Assembly: GCA_018831195.1 (NCBI GenBank)
Contig: JAHJDP010000099.1
Span: 55,450 to 119,449, forward strand
DNA from: Candidatus Eisenbacteria bacterium
GTDB taxonomy: Bacteria > Eisenbacteria > RBG-16-71-46 > CAIMUX01 > JAHJDP01
Direction: 5' to 3'
DNA length: 64,000 bases
The notes beneath the pieces are model-generated. The model was not told the DNA's origin, searched no databases, and saw only the letters and a list, made by a program, of their open reading frames with translations. This document shows positions 35,495 through 44,904 of this stretch, one piece after another. Numbering within the stretch: position 1 is the first letter of the stretch; each line of letters begins with the position of its first letter. The position numbers and the translations under genes are program-made.

Positions 35495-35961
35495 GCGCTG
35501 GTACACAATCGGTAGAACGACTCATTCACCTGCTCCAGTTCAGTCTTGAGAAGCGACAGGGCTTCCCCTAAATCCTGATCCTGAAGCTGCCGGCTGAAGG
35601 GTGCGATGCGGAGGAAGACCCATGGCATCATGAGGCCGAATGTCATAAAGACAAGCATCGTGGCGATCAAGATCAGCACCTGGGTTCTCGACGAGGTGTT
35701 CATCATCTCGAGATCTTTTTGAAGCTCCGTGGTCATCTTCTCCAACCCGGCATTATCTCCGATCTGCTCGGCCGTCACGATGGAAATGCTCTCCCTTATG
35801 GAATGATCAACAAGGCGGTTATGATGCTGGAGTGATTGGATGCTCATCAGTCCGATCATTATGACCGGTATGACGGAGATGGTGATGACGAGAAGAATGA
35901 ACCGTGTGGGAAAGGGGATCCCTTTGGGGGGATTCTTCTTTTTGTTCAATTGTGCCAGCAT
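35446..35961 (-). CDS. Two-helix membrane protein of unknown function
   Basis: The 171 residues have two transmembrane helices (about 20-42 and 95-117) around a short extracytoplasmic loop, then a cytoplasmic helical tail. The layout resembles the N-terminal part of a HAMP-type sensor without an output domain. GGACGG lies 7 bases upstream of the ATG. The gene ends inside the 3' end of the S9 peptidase gene (convergent 49-base overlap). It lies 3 bases downstream of the next small gene, so the two are co-transcribed. Confidence 0.55.
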   Translation of the reverse strand: MLAQLNKKKNPPKGIPFPTRFILLVITISVIPVIMIGLMSIQSLQHHNRLVDHSIRESISIVTAEQIGDNAGLEKMTTELQKDLEMMNTSSRTQVLILIATMLVFMTFGLMMPWVFLRIAPFSRQLQDQDLGEALSLLKTELEQVNESFYRLCTSAYLEPLSRDSKKSNIP

Positions 35962-35964
35962 AGT

Positions 35965-36186
35965 TTATCCGTCCGTTCCACTCGATCGTTGTTGATGCTT
36001 CCGGGTATCCGTCCCGTCCCATGCCGGCACGGAGGGAGCCGGCGGGCCGGAAAGTTTCGGAGTCACTGAGAGCTGCCGCCGCATTCTGATTTTGCGGGAG
36101 TAGACAGCCAAACACCCTCCTGCGCAGATCCCTGTCACCAGGGAGGCGGCCAGCAGGAATTTGGGCACCAAAAAGAAGAGGAGCAT
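35965..36186 (-). CDS. Small single-helix membrane protein
   Basis: From the ATG at 36186, preceded by AAAGGAG, the product is 73 residues: one hydrophobic helix (MLLFFLVPKFLLAASLVTGI) and a polar, basic C-terminal tail rich in proline. No known domain. It immediately precedes the two-helix protein and probably forms a unit with it. Confidence 0.5.
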   Translation of the reverse strand: MLLFFLVPKFLLAASLVTGICAGGCLAVYSRKIRMRRQLSVTPKLSGPPAPSVPAWDGTDTRKHQQRSSGTDG

Positions 36187-36419
36187 CGCAAATCTCCTTT
36201 GGATGGGTATCGGCGGGTTCCCGGTTTCTTGTAAGATGGCTCGCAACAGGCGGATTTCCTTAGGGATACCCGATCAGCCCGACATTAGAATCGTCGGCGG
36301 GGATGGGGCATTCCTTGAGTTGCCTCTGGCAGGCCTGGGAGTGGGCGATGGCTCCCCTTGTATCAGGAGGCGTTCCATTGCAAACTCCCAGTAAATTAAT
36401 GGGTAAAAGGGGGACCTCC

Positions 36420-37010
36420 ATGCCTTACAGATCAGCCATAGTGATAGCCCTTCTTCTCATGCTTCCTCCTCTTTGTGGAAGCTCCGCCCTGGGGGATGAG
36501 TCAAAGGAAATGAAGCCCGGCAGCACTCCCATGAAGCCGATGGAATTTGAAAGGCTGGAGCTAACCAGCCCTGTCTTTGAAAATGGGAAGACGATCCCGA
36601 TTCTTTTTACTTGTGACGGGGTCGATGCTTCTCCACCACTGAATTGGGACCGTGTTCCCGAGGGGACCAGAAGCTTCGCCCTTTTCTGCGATGATCCGGA
36701 TGCGCCTCACGGTAACTGGGTTCATTGGGTGATTTTCAATATACCACCCGATAGCACATCCCTTCCGCAAGGACTTCCGCGGGTGGAGATTTTACCCGAC
36801 AGCACCCGACAAGGATTGACGGATTTCAAGGTGCCGGGGTACGGCGGCCCCTGTCCGCCCAGCGGCATCCACCGCTATTTTTTCCTACTCTATGCCTTGG
36901 ATACAGTTCTCGAGTTTGAAAAGACGCCGCACAAGCCGGATGTTGAAAAGGCGGCACAGGGGCATGTCATCGGCAAAGGCTTGTTGATGGGGACCTATAC
37001 CAGAGAATAG
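36420..37010 (+). CDS. PEBP-family (YbhB/YbcL-like) protein, exported
   Basis: Read from the ATG at 36420 (AAAGGGGGA upstream) the product is 196 residues with a signal peptide. The phosphatidylethanolamine-binding/Raf-kinase-inhibitor-like fold is clear: the ligand-site motif DDPDAPHGNWVHWV and the GGPCPPSGIHRYFFLLYALD motif. The bacterial members' exact ligand is not settled. The N-terminal signal suggests a periplasmic protein. A GTG-started phosphatase-like gene follows 25 bases later. Confidence 0.9.
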   Translation: MPYRSAIVIALLLMLPPLCGSSALGDESKEMKPGSTPMKPMEFERLELTSPVFENGKTIPILFTCDGVDASPPLNWDRVPEGTRSFALFCDDPDAPHGNWVHWVIFNIPPDSTSLPQGLPRVEILPDSTRQGLTDFKVPGYGGPCPPSGIHRYFFLLYALDTVLEFEKTPHKPDVEKAAQGHVIGKGLLMGTYTRE

Positions 37011-37035
37011 CGGAGAGCCGCCCGGGAGTGTTCCT

Positions 37036-37515
37036 GTGGATAAGGTGAACCTGCTCTTTGTTTGTTCCTCCGGCGGGGCGAGAAGTCTCATTGCGGCCGC
37101 GTTTGCGAATCGGCTCAGCCCTGGACATGTGGCGGCTCTTGGCGCCTGTTTCGACCCCGACCGGATTGGATCTTTGCCCATCGCCGCCGCCAAAGAAATC
37201 GACATGGAGATACCATCGGTTTCCCCGAAATCCGTGTATGATTTGTACCGGGAACAGGCCGTATTCGATCATGTTGTGTCGATGTGTTATCAGGTTGATT
37301 ATAAGCACTGTCCCATCTTTATGACGAATATAGATCTTCTCTTTTCGAAAAAGGCCGAGGTGCACAAGTGGATGATTCCTGATTTCAGATCGCTGGAGGG
37401 CTCTGCTGAGGAGAAACGGCTCAAGGCCGCCGAGATCGTAAATCAGATCGGAGAAAATGTAGCCGAATTCCTTGTCAGGATCGGTGTCGCCGATAAGGTC
37501 ATCCGTCATCGTTGA
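37036..37515 (+). CDS. Low-molecular-weight phosphatase / arsenate reductase-like protein
   Basis: The start is GTG with GGGAG about 8 bases upstream. The 159 residues have an LMW-PTP-like P-loop C-x5-R-S (Cys10, Arg16, Ser17) near the N-terminus, and a WMIPDF segment corresponding to the general-acid loop. The Asn of the usual CxxNxxRS motif is Gly13. The family includes protein tyrosine phosphatases and thioredoxin-type ArsC reductases. No ars genes are adjacent. Redox cysteines are not placed as in ArsC, so I prefer a phosphatase-like role. Confidence 0.75.
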   Translation: MDKVNLLFVCSSGGARSLIAAAFANRLSPGHVAALGACFDPDRIGSLPIAAAKEIDMEIPSVSPKSVYDLYREQAVFDHVVSMCYQVDYKHCPIFMTNIDLLFSKKAEVHKWMIPDFRSLEGSAEEKRLKAAEIVNQIGENVAEFLVRIGVADKVIRHR

Positions 37516-37528
37516 ATGGAAGGGGATC

Positions 37529-38314
37529 ATGGGGCTTGTTGGTTCACAGGATGAGCTAAAAACAACATCCTCCAGTCTTGAGGCCCTTCCATTTCTTCTC
37601 ATCACTTCCGGAATCGGCGCCTACTGGACGGCGGCCGGCGGAGGGCGGGTCGCTGCCGCGGGACTGGCCCTCGTATTTTTCGGCGATCTCTTCCGCCTAC
37701 TGCTGAGGGTTCGAACGGGACCCTTCCCGCGCCCGGGAGCATCGAGTCTCTCATCGACGCCCTTTGTCATCTTTGGGATAGTGGCCAATGAAGGGCTTTG
37801 GCGATTGCTGTCACTTCAGCCGGCCGAGCCGTTGGTCGAAGGATTGCGTCTGGCGGCGGGTCTCTATGCGATCGCCATCCTTTGGTCCGCGCCGCCGGGT
37901 GAAAAGAAAAATATCTGGGGCCGGATTCTTTGGCTTCAAGCCGGCATCGCTCAATCGCTTATCCTTGGAATCCCCTTGTCGTGGCTCGTCCGCCCCATGT
38001 CATTAGTCGCCGGACGACCGGAAGTCGCGGGGTTGATTTCCGTTGTGGCGGGGGGGCTGTGGCTGCTCTGCAGCGCAAGAATCCTTCATCAAAATCGAGT
38101 CGGTCTGCGATCCGGAATTTTCATTCTCATGATTTCCTTTTTTGCTTGGCTGCTGCTCGGCTGGATCTGGTGGGCGTTGCGAATTCCCGTACTGGTTTCC
38201 TGGGATGTCGATCTTCGGATTCCGGCCTTCATGGCCCTTGCGATCGCTTCCATCGGAACCACGCTTCATTGGGCTCTTGTTTGGCGCCGGACACCGGGCG
38301 CCATTCAGCCCTGA
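37529..38314 (+). CDS. Polytopic membrane protein, unknown function
   Basis: The ATG at 37529 has GGAAGGGG just upstream and starts shortly after the phosphatase stop, so the genes are likely co-transcribed. The 261 residues contain about seven to eight hydrophobic helices. I see a faint resemblance to NnrS-like heme-copper proteins but no conserved histidines to support it. Function unknown. Confidence 0.6.
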   Translation: MGLVGSQDELKTTSSSLEALPFLLITSGIGAYWTAAGGGRVAAAGLALVFFGDLFRLLLRVRTGPFPRPGASSLSSTPFVIFGIVANEGLWRLLSLQPAEPLVEGLRLAAGLYAIAILWSAPPGEKKNIWGRILWLQAGIAQSLILGIPLSWLVRPMSLVAGRPEVAGLISVVAGGLWLLCSARILHQNRVGLRSGIFILMISFFAWLLLGWIWWALRIPVLVSWDVDLRIPAFMALAIASIGTTLHWALVWRRTPGAIQP

Positions 38315-38338
38315 ATTCCGGGCTTCTGCCGCCGCCGG

Positions 38339-39688
38339 CTAAGGCAGCACGAATCGAGCGATCGTAAAATATAATAAGATCCCCGAAACGTCGACCAATG
38401 AAGCAACGAAGGGCGCCGAGGCGATAGCCGGATCCAACCCAACGCGCCTCAGACCCAGCGGAAGGATGCTGCCCGCCAAGGCTCCCCAGAAGACAATTCC
38501 CAATAATGTTAAACCAACAACGATGGCGATCGGAAAACCGGTTCCCCAGAGCAGGGCCCGAGCGATTCCGAACAGTCCAAGGAAAAGGCCAAGGGCCATT
38601 CCGGTCCGCGTTTCTCTCCACATGATGTGGGCCCAATCCCGAAGGTGCACATCTCCAACGGCCAGGGCCCGGATAACGAGGGTGGCGGATTGTGAGCCGG
38701 TATTGCCGCCGGTTGAAATGATCAAGGGGATAAAGATCACCAGCGCCGGAAGGAGGGCGATAGCGTTCTCATAATGCTTAAGGGCCGTTCCGGTGAACAT
38801 CGTGCCGATGAAAAGAGCCGCCAGCCATAATCCCCGTTTGCGGATGATCTGCCAGAAACTGGTCTCAAGGTACGAATCCTCCAGTGGCGTCACCGCGCCC
38901 ATTCTCTGAGCATCTTCAGTCGTTTCCTCCTCGATAACATCAATAGCGTCATCATGGGTCACGATTCCGACAATCCGATTCGCGGAGTCGACGATCGGCA
39001 TCGCCAGGAAGTCATAATGGGCGATCTTGCTGGCGACGAATTCCTGGTCGGCCTCGACGGGCATAGAGATGACATCCGGCACCATAATGGAACGCACGGA
39101 GCTTTCAGGATCGGCGAGAACGAGGTCTTTCAGCGAAAGAACACCGATAAGCGTCCGATCGGGATTGGTTACATAGATGAAATAAATCGTCTCCCGGTGC
39201 GGAGCGACTTTGCGAAGATGGACCAGCGCCTCAGCCGCCGTGGCATCCGCCGGCACCGAGGCCCACTCGGAAGTCATGATGGCGCCGGCGGTTTTCTCCG
39301 GGTACTTTACGAGCGCTTCGACATCCTTCTGTTCGGGACGCGGCAGCTCCTTGAGCAACGCATCAGCGAGACGAGTCGGTAGAGATTGTATAAGGTCTGC
39401 CCGGTCATCGGAGGCCATCTCTTCGACGATGGGGATCATCGCCTTGGCGCCGACAAGATGCAGCAGGCGCTCTTGTTCGGTTTCATCCAAATGCTCGAAA
39501 ATTTCAACACGTTCATCTTCGATGGATGCAAGGAAGAGCGTCTTCGCATCATCATCCTCAATCTCTACGATGATGGCGGCGACGTCAGCCGCATGAAGAT
39601 GCGCGAGGGTCTCGCGCAATTCAGCGATATCTCCCTTTTCGAGGAGGCTCTTCACTTCTGGCAATATGAGCAGTGCCGTTGGCTGCAT
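38339..39688 (-). CDS. mgtE: Magnesium transporter MgtE
   Basis: The 449 residues show all MgtE parts in order: the superhelical N domain (about 1-130, acidic, LHAADVAAIIVEIEDDDAK), a CBS pair (about 130-255, with IMTSEWASVPADAT and VGIVTHDDAIDVIEEE), and a five-helix pore domain (about 280-449, with the IFIPLIISTGGNTGSQSATL motif). It is a Mg2+-gated inner-membrane Mg2+ channel. GGGAGG precedes the ATG. It shares strand and spacing (55 bases) with the ClC gene, suggesting joint expression. Confidence 0.96.
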   Translation of the reverse strand: MQPTALLILPEVKSLLEKGDIAELRETLAHLHAADVAAIIVEIEDDDAKTLFLASIEDERVEIFEHLDETEQERLLHLVGAKAMIPIVEEMASDDRADLIQSLPTRLADALLKELPRPEQKDVEALVKYPEKTAGAIMTSEWASVPADATAAEALVHLRKVAPHRETIYFIYVTNPDRTLIGVLSLKDLVLADPESSVRSIMVPDVISMPVEADQEFVASKIAHYDFLAMPIVDSANRIVGIVTHDDAIDVIEEETTEDAQRMGAVTPLEDSYLETSFWQIIRKRGLWLAALFIGTMFTGTALKHYENAIALLPALVIFIPLIISTGGNTGSQSATLVIRALAVGDVHLRDWAHIMWRETRTGMALGLFLGLFGIARALLWGTGFPIAIVVGLTLLGIVFWGALAGSILPLGLRRVGLDPAIASAPFVASLVDVSGILLYFTIARFVLP

Positions 39689-39743
39689 GGCCTACCTCCC
39701 GCGCCATCAGGGGCTGAAGTTCTGAAATACTCTCCCAATCATT

Positions 39744-41909
39744 CTAAACCGTTTCGCGGGACAGTGCGTCCACATCTTCTCTCCGCCCAAAAACAATAAT
39801 ACGGTCGGCGGTATCCAGTTGTGAATTGCCTGTCGGAAGCGAAAAGCGAGCTTCTCCCTGGGCGTTGGGTTTTTCAATGAGGATAATCTGCACGCCGCGA
39901 TCCTGGCGCAGCCGCAGCGACTCCAAGGGTCTTTTGCTGAGATGCGGCGGCGTTTCCATTTGCGCGAGCACATATCCGCCGACGGTTTCCCAAGTCCGGA
40001 AACGGGCGGCGGATGCAATACGCGAAGAAAATGACCCGGCGAGATCGACCTTCAGGATCTCTTTGTTATAGGCCCTGATGACATCCTGCCGTTGGATGAC
40101 CCCGATCGGGTTCATTGATCCGCCCGTGGGAAGGACCGGCAACTCCTCGAGGGTCTGCTTCTCGAATTGCTGCATCGCGCAATCAAGATCGTCATTCTCA
40201 CGAAGGTAGATTAAGGGGCCTGATATCAAATCCGCGGCGATGGCGACATCCTTAAGATCTTCGAGATGGGGGAGATTGCGACGGAGGTCATCGACGCTGA
40301 TGGCTCCCAACAAGTTCCCCTCTTGATCGACAACAAAGAACTCATAATGCGGCGATTCCACCAGAAAGTGGTAGAGCGCATCGAATTTTGCGTCTTGAGA
40401 AACCGTCTGGATATCGCGGCGCAGGATATCCCTGACTTTGATCTGCCGAAGAACATTAACTTCGCGGCCGGCGAAAATATTGATGCCGCGCCGGACGAGC
40501 TTGATGGTGTAGATTGATTCGCCGCACAAACGCTGGGCAAGAACGACGCCGATGATACAGGAAATCATCAACCCAAGAATCACGCGATAATCGCCGGTGA
40601 GCTCAAAGATGATGAGGATCGCCGTAATCGGCGCATGGGTCGCGGCGGCGACCATGGCGCCCATGCCGACAACCGCATAAGCACCGGAGGAGGCCATGGG
40701 GAATGGAAGAATCATGGCGGCGAGCCGGCCCACAATGCCCCCCAGGGCCGCTCCCATCAGGAGCGACGGGGCGAATATCCCGCCCGATCCGCCGGAACCG
40801 AGGGTGAGATTCGTCGCCACGAGTTTGGCGACGAGGATGGCGATGAGGATCCCCAGACTGAGGTGCCCTTCGAGCGCGGCCGTGATGGTATCATATCCGA
40901 CGCCCGTAATCTGAGGCAGGACCAGCGCGATCACGCCGATTCCCAATCCGCCGATCACGGGCTGGAGAAAATCGGGGACCCGCCGGAGCCTGTCAAAAAA
41001 ATCCTCTGACCAGTGCAAACCCCGGATGAAGACGACCCCGGTGACGGCGGCGAGGAGGCCGAGGATCACATAGTTGAACATTTCCGCGGGGTGAATGATC
41101 GCATAGGTCGGGATCTCAAAGGCCGCCACATTGCCGAGGAGTGTGCGCGAGATGACGGTGGCGCTGACGGAACTGACCACAACCGAACCGAAAGATCCGA
41201 CACCAAACTCACCAAGAATGACCTCGGCTGCGAAGAAAGCGCCGGCAATCGGTGCGTTAAAGGTCGCCGCTATGCCGGCGGCGGCCCCGCATCCGACACA
41301 GGTGCGGATTTTTCGTGAGGACAGACGAAGGAGCTGGCCGAGGGTGGAGCCGATGGCCGAGCCGATTTGCACAATGGGACCTTCCCGCCCGACCGAGCCG
41401 CCCGCCGCGATACAGATCGCGGAAGCAAAAGATTTGGCGACGGCGACGATGGGACGGATCACACCGCCGAGGCGCGCCACCGCGTACATCACTTCGGGCA
41501 CACCATGGCCCTTGGCTTCTGGAGCGAGGAATTTTACAATCAGACCGACGAGAAACCCTCCGAGCGAAGGGATGAGAAGACGCCAATACCAGGCGGCTCG
41601 GGTGACTTTTTCAAGCGGTGTGCCGCCACTCCCCCAAGCCAAATCTTGAAGCGCGCCGATCAGCCAACGAAAGAAGACAGCGCCGAATCCACCCGCAATG
41701 CCGATGAGGGTGGCAAGAAGCAGCATGCTTGTCCGATCACCAAGCCGAAAATGAAGCCGCCGGAGGATGGGTGTTCCAGCTCTGAAAACAGATGTGCCTC
41801 GCTCCCCGGCGGATTTCATATCTATATCATCCAAGATGCCCACGGGCTCGTTTTCATATTCTCCAACACCATAATGGGGAGAGTGACTTTGCATGATTGT
41901 GCACGGCAA
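39744..41909 (-). CDS. ClC chloride channel/exchanger with CBS pair and RCK-C domain
   Basis: The core shows ClC signatures: KGHGVPEVM (GSGIP position, with His for Ser), GGSVGREGPIVQIGSA with the gating Glu, and GSGGSGGIFAPSLLMG. A CBS pair (about 465-590) and a TrkA-C/RCK-C-like domain at the C-terminus follow (LPTGNSQLDTADRIIVFG). The gating Glu suggests proton-coupled exchange. The start is uncertain: I give the longest ORF (721 residues), but internal ATGs at 41894 and 41819 are possible because no ribosome site is clear. Confidence 0.93.
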   Translation of the reverse strand: MPCTIMQSHSPHYGVGEYENEPVGILDDIDMKSAGERGTSVFRAGTPILRRLHFRLGDRTSMLLLATLIGIAGGFGAVFFRWLIGALQDLAWGSGGTPLEKVTRAAWYWRLLIPSLGGFLVGLIVKFLAPEAKGHGVPEVMYAVARLGGVIRPIVAVAKSFASAICIAAGGSVGREGPIVQIGSAIGSTLGQLLRLSSRKIRTCVGCGAAAGIAATFNAPIAGAFFAAEVILGEFGVGSFGSVVVSSVSATVISRTLLGNVAAFEIPTYAIIHPAEMFNYVILGLLAAVTGVVFIRGLHWSEDFFDRLRRVPDFLQPVIGGLGIGVIALVLPQITGVGYDTITAALEGHLSLGILIAILVAKLVATNLTLGSGGSGGIFAPSLLMGAALGGIVGRLAAMILPFPMASSGAYAVVGMGAMVAAATHAPITAILIIFELTGDYRVILGLMISCIIGVVLAQRLCGESIYTIKLVRRGINIFAGREVNVLRQIKVRDILRRDIQTVSQDAKFDALYHFLVESPHYEFFVVDQEGNLLGAISVDDLRRNLPHLEDLKDVAIAADLISGPLIYLRENDDLDCAMQQFEKQTLEELPVLPTGGSMNPIGVIQRQDVIRAYNKEILKVDLAGSFSSRIASAARFRTWETVGGYVLAQMETPPHLSKRPLESLRLRQDRGVQIILIEKPNAQGEARFSLPTGNSQLDTADRIIVFGRREDVDALSRETV

Positions 41910-41970
41910 AAAGTGTTATGCAAACCGGGATTCCATCATCGTATGAACTGTGGGGCGGTAATAATAGAAA

Positions 41971-41998
41971 AACCCCGGTGTCTTGCGGCACCGGGGTT
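41971..41998 (-). terminator. Terminator of the ferredoxin gene
   Basis: AACCCCGGTG and CACCGGGGTT form a perfect 10-bp stem around an 8-base loop. On the minus strand it is followed by TTTCTATT, fitting a rho-independent terminator for the ferredoxin gene that ends at 42047. Confidence 0.85.
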
Positions 41999-42046
41999 GA
42001 AGAAATGGTTCTCCTCAATACAACATATGGGACGTCTGAGAATCCC

Positions 42047-42352
42047 TTAGAGACCGAGTTTAGACTTCTTGTCTTCCGCTGTGGGCAGAGGATCCATCTT
42101 TTCGGTCACCGTTTCGAGGCCGGGTGCTTTATCCGCATTGATCTGAATCCATTCCTGCATGTCGTCAGGAACATCCTCTTCGGCATAAATCGCCTCGACG
42201 GGGCACTCAGGTACACAAGCCCCACAATCGATACATTCATCCGGATCGATGTAGAGCATTCTATCGTCGCCCTTGAAACAATCCGCAGGGCAAACCGTCA
42301 CGCAATCTGTGAAGCGGCAATCTTGACAATTCTCTGTGACGACATACGCCAT
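42047..42352 (-). CDS. fdxA: 7Fe ferredoxin (FdxA-like)
   Basis: From the ATG at 42352 (GAAGGAG upstream) the product is 101 residues. Cysteines at 9, 12, 17, 21 and 25, and the CxxCxxCxxxCP set at 40, 43, 46 and 50, match the 7Fe FdxA type with one [3Fe-4S] and one [4Fe-4S] cluster (VTENCQDCRFTDCVTVCP). The C-terminal 45-residue tail is usual for this type. It is a cytoplasmic electron carrier. The gene is monocistronic, with its own terminator. Confidence 0.95.
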   Translation of the reverse strand: MAYVVTENCQDCRFTDCVTVCPADCFKGDDRMLYIDPDECIDCGACVPECPVEAIYAEEDVPDDMQEWIQINADKAPGLETVTEKMDPLPTAEDKKSKLGL

Positions 42353-42659
42353 AGGTCCATCTCCTTCCACATCCCAACGCCGGCGCGTTCTTCATCCCAA
42401 GGATTCAAGGCTGAAGCCTAAAAATCCAGCGACAATCACGTCCCCCAACTTATCCTCAAATGATCCTTTGGTCAAGGTTTTGCCGCCTTGATCTCTTGCT
42501 TCCGAACCGGGTCTCCCCTAGGGTTTTATGGGGAAATGAGTTCCAGTTGCTGCTACCCTGAGGCGGCGGGCCAAACGGCAAGTTGGGGAACCGGCCGGGT
42601 AGCAGGCCAAGTGGCGGGATCATGAGTTCAAACCTTCGTTCATAGGGGGACGATCGGCT
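42353..42659. other. Intergenic region between ferredoxin and OPT genes
   Basis: No gene seen. It must contain divergent promoters for both genes, but no clear box stands out by eye. Confidence 0.4.
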
Positions 42660-44717
42660 ATGGGACGAGAATCAGGTGCTGGAAATGGGTCGCATCAGGC
42701 GGATGGGAGCCCGACCAAAGCGATCAACTTGCCGGAAATCACGGTCAAAGCCCTCGTTTTGGGCGTTCTCTTGTCGGTGATCCTTGCCGGCGCGAACGCC
42801 TATCTGGGCCTCTTCGCGGGGATGACGGTCAGCGCCTCGATCCCGGCCGCGGTGATCTCGATGGGTGTCCTGCGGCTCTTTGGAAAAACCAATATTCTAG
42901 AAAATAATATCGTCCAGACCGCTGCCTCGGCCGGTGAATCGCTGGCCGCCGGTGTCATCTTCACGATCCCGGCCCTGGTGCTCATGGGGTATTGGACGAA
43001 TTTTCCCTATCTCTGGGTCACCCTGATTTGCGGATTGGGCGGTCTTATCGGTGTTCTCTTTACCATTCCCCTGCGGAGGGCTCTCATCGTCGAGGGCTCG
43101 CTGAAATTTCCCGAGGGTGTGGCGACCGCTGAGGTTTTAGAGGCCGGCGAGCGTGGGGGGCGTGACGTCACCTATATCGCCATGGCCGGTCTTGCGGGGG
43201 CGATCTTCAAATTCGGCGAGACGGGGCTCAAGATCTGGCCGGGTGTCGTTGAGGGGGCCCGCCGGATGGGCACCTCGATGGCCTATTTCGGGAGCAATCT
43301 CTCACCAGCCTTGATCAGCGTCGGCTTTATCGTCGGTATCAATATCGCCGTTCTCGTTTTTCTAGGCGGCGCCCTGAACTGGCTGGTGGCCATCCCCATT
43401 GTGGCCGCCACCGCCGTGAAGCAATACGGGTGGCCGATCATCACCGAGGTCGCCAACAGCGGCCTCCCCCAATGGATGCAGTTCACCGGCACCGGTGCCG
43501 ACGTTGGCACCACTGTCTCCGCCGTCGATTGGGCCAACGAGATCTGGTCGGGGCAGACGCGCTATATCGGCGTCGGCGCCATGGTCGTCGGGGGATTGTG
43601 GGCCTTGATCAGTCTCCGGGGCGCTCTTTTCCAGGGGATCACCTCGGGTCTGACCGCCTACCGTTCGGGGAAACTCGAGGCGCCGGTCAAGATCCCCCGC
43701 ACAGAACAAGATGCGCCGATGAAGTGGATTCTCTTTGCCCTTGTTTTGAGCCTTATTCCGATTTTCGCCCTTTACCAGTCGGTTGTGGGTTCGGTTGGGA
43801 TCTCCCTCACGATGGCGATTCTTATGCTGATCGCCGGATTCCTCTTCTGCGCCGTCGCCGCCTATATGGCCGGCCTGGTCGGATCCTCCAACAACCCGAT
43901 CTCGGGAGTGACGATTGCGACCATTCTTCTCTCAAGCCTGCTGTTGCTGGCGATGATGGGGAGTGGGAACACGCTGGGGCCGCCCGCGGCGATTTTGATC
44001 GGAGCGGTTGTCTGCTGCGCCGCGGCGATCGGCGGCGATAATATGCAGGATCTGAAGGCGGGGCATATTCTCGGCGCCACGCCGTGGAAACAGCAGGTGA
44101 TGCAGGGGTTGGGGACGATCTCGGCCGCCTTTGTGATGGCGCCGATCCTCATGCTTTTACACACGGCCTACGGATTCGGACCCGCGACGGTGGAGCATCC
44201 CAATGCCCTGGCGGCGCCCCAGGCGACGCTGATGCAATCGGTCGCGGAGGGCGTTTTTGCCGGGAACCTTCCCTGGACCTTTATCATTATCGGCGCGATC
44301 GTCGCCGTGGGGATTATCAGTCTGGATCAGTTCCAGAAGAGGCGGGGCTCGGCCTTTCGCTTCCCCGTGCTGGCCGTCGCCGTCGGGATTTATCTTCCAT
44401 TTGAGCTGTCGGTTCCGATTCTCGCCGGCGGCCTGATCGCCGTCGCCGTCGGCAGGGCGCAGCGTCGGTTCGCCGCCGATTCAGAGGCGGTCACCACATC
44501 GAAACGCCGCGGGCTTCTGTTCGCATCGGGTCTGATCACCGGCGAAGCGCTGGTCGGCATCCTGATGGCGATCCCGATTGTCGTGACGGGGAAGGAGGAT
44601 GTGCTCGCCCTCTTCTCGGATCCGCCGCTGAAGGCCTGGCCGGGTGTTCTTTTGCTGGCCGGTGTGATAGTGTGGCTTTACCGGGTCGCGACGAAGTCGC
44701 TGAGGGAAGCGCGGTAG
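42660..44717 (+). CDS. OPT-family oligopeptide transporter
   Basis: The 685 residues form about 16 hydrophobic helices. The family signature NILENNIVQTAASAGESLAAG is followed later by GLVGSSNNPISG and GGDNMQDLKAGHILGATPWKQQ. Bacterial OPT members import small peptides or metal chelates with protons. GGGGGA precedes the ATG by 13 bases. Monocistronic, with a terminator downstream. Confidence 0.95.
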   Translation: MGRESGAGNGSHQADGSPTKAINLPEITVKALVLGVLLSVILAGANAYLGLFAGMTVSASIPAAVISMGVLRLFGKTNILENNIVQTAASAGESLAAGVIFTIPALVLMGYWTNFPYLWVTLICGLGGLIGVLFTIPLRRALIVEGSLKFPEGVATAEVLEAGERGGRDVTYIAMAGLAGAIFKFGETGLKIWPGVVEGARRMGTSMAYFGSNLSPALISVGFIVGINIAVLVFLGGALNWLVAIPIVAATAVKQYGWPIITEVANSGLPQWMQFTGTGADVGTTVSAVDWANEIWSGQTRYIGVGAMVVGGLWALISLRGALFQGITSGLTAYRSGKLEAPVKIPRTEQDAPMKWILFALVLSLIPIFALYQSVVGSVGISLTMAILMLIAGFLFCAVAAYMAGLVGSSNNPISGVTIATILLSSLLLLAMMGSGNTLGPPAAILIGAVVCCAAAIGGDNMQDLKAGHILGATPWKQQVMQGLGTISAAFVMAPILMLLHTAYGFGPATVEHPNALAAPQATLMQSVAEGVFAGNLPWTFIIIGAIVAVGIISLDQFQKRRGSAFRFPVLAVAVGIYLPFELSVPILAGGLIAVAVGRAQRRFAADSEAVTTSKRRGLLFASGLITGEALVGILMAIPIVVTGKEDVLALFSDPPLKAWPGVLLLAGVIVWLYRVATKSLREAR

Positions 44718-44773
44718 TTATTGAACAGTTCTTGCTGCCATCCTGTTAAAGGGATGCGGTGAGCCGAAAGAAA

Positions 44774-44800
44774 GGGCGCCTCCAGATAACTGAGGCGCCC
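44774..44800 (+). terminator. Terminator after the OPT gene
   Basis: GGGCGCCTC and GAGGCGCCC form a perfect 9-bp GC-rich stem around a 9-base loop, 57 bases after the stop, followed by GATCTTTATA. Confidence 0.8.
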
Positions 44801-44904
44801 GATCTTTATATCACGAAACCTACATCCCCCGCTCATCACCAACTAAATATCGATTGCTGAAATGATCCAAGAGTCTTCATCGGCAACCCAAACTTGGAGG
44901 CGAC

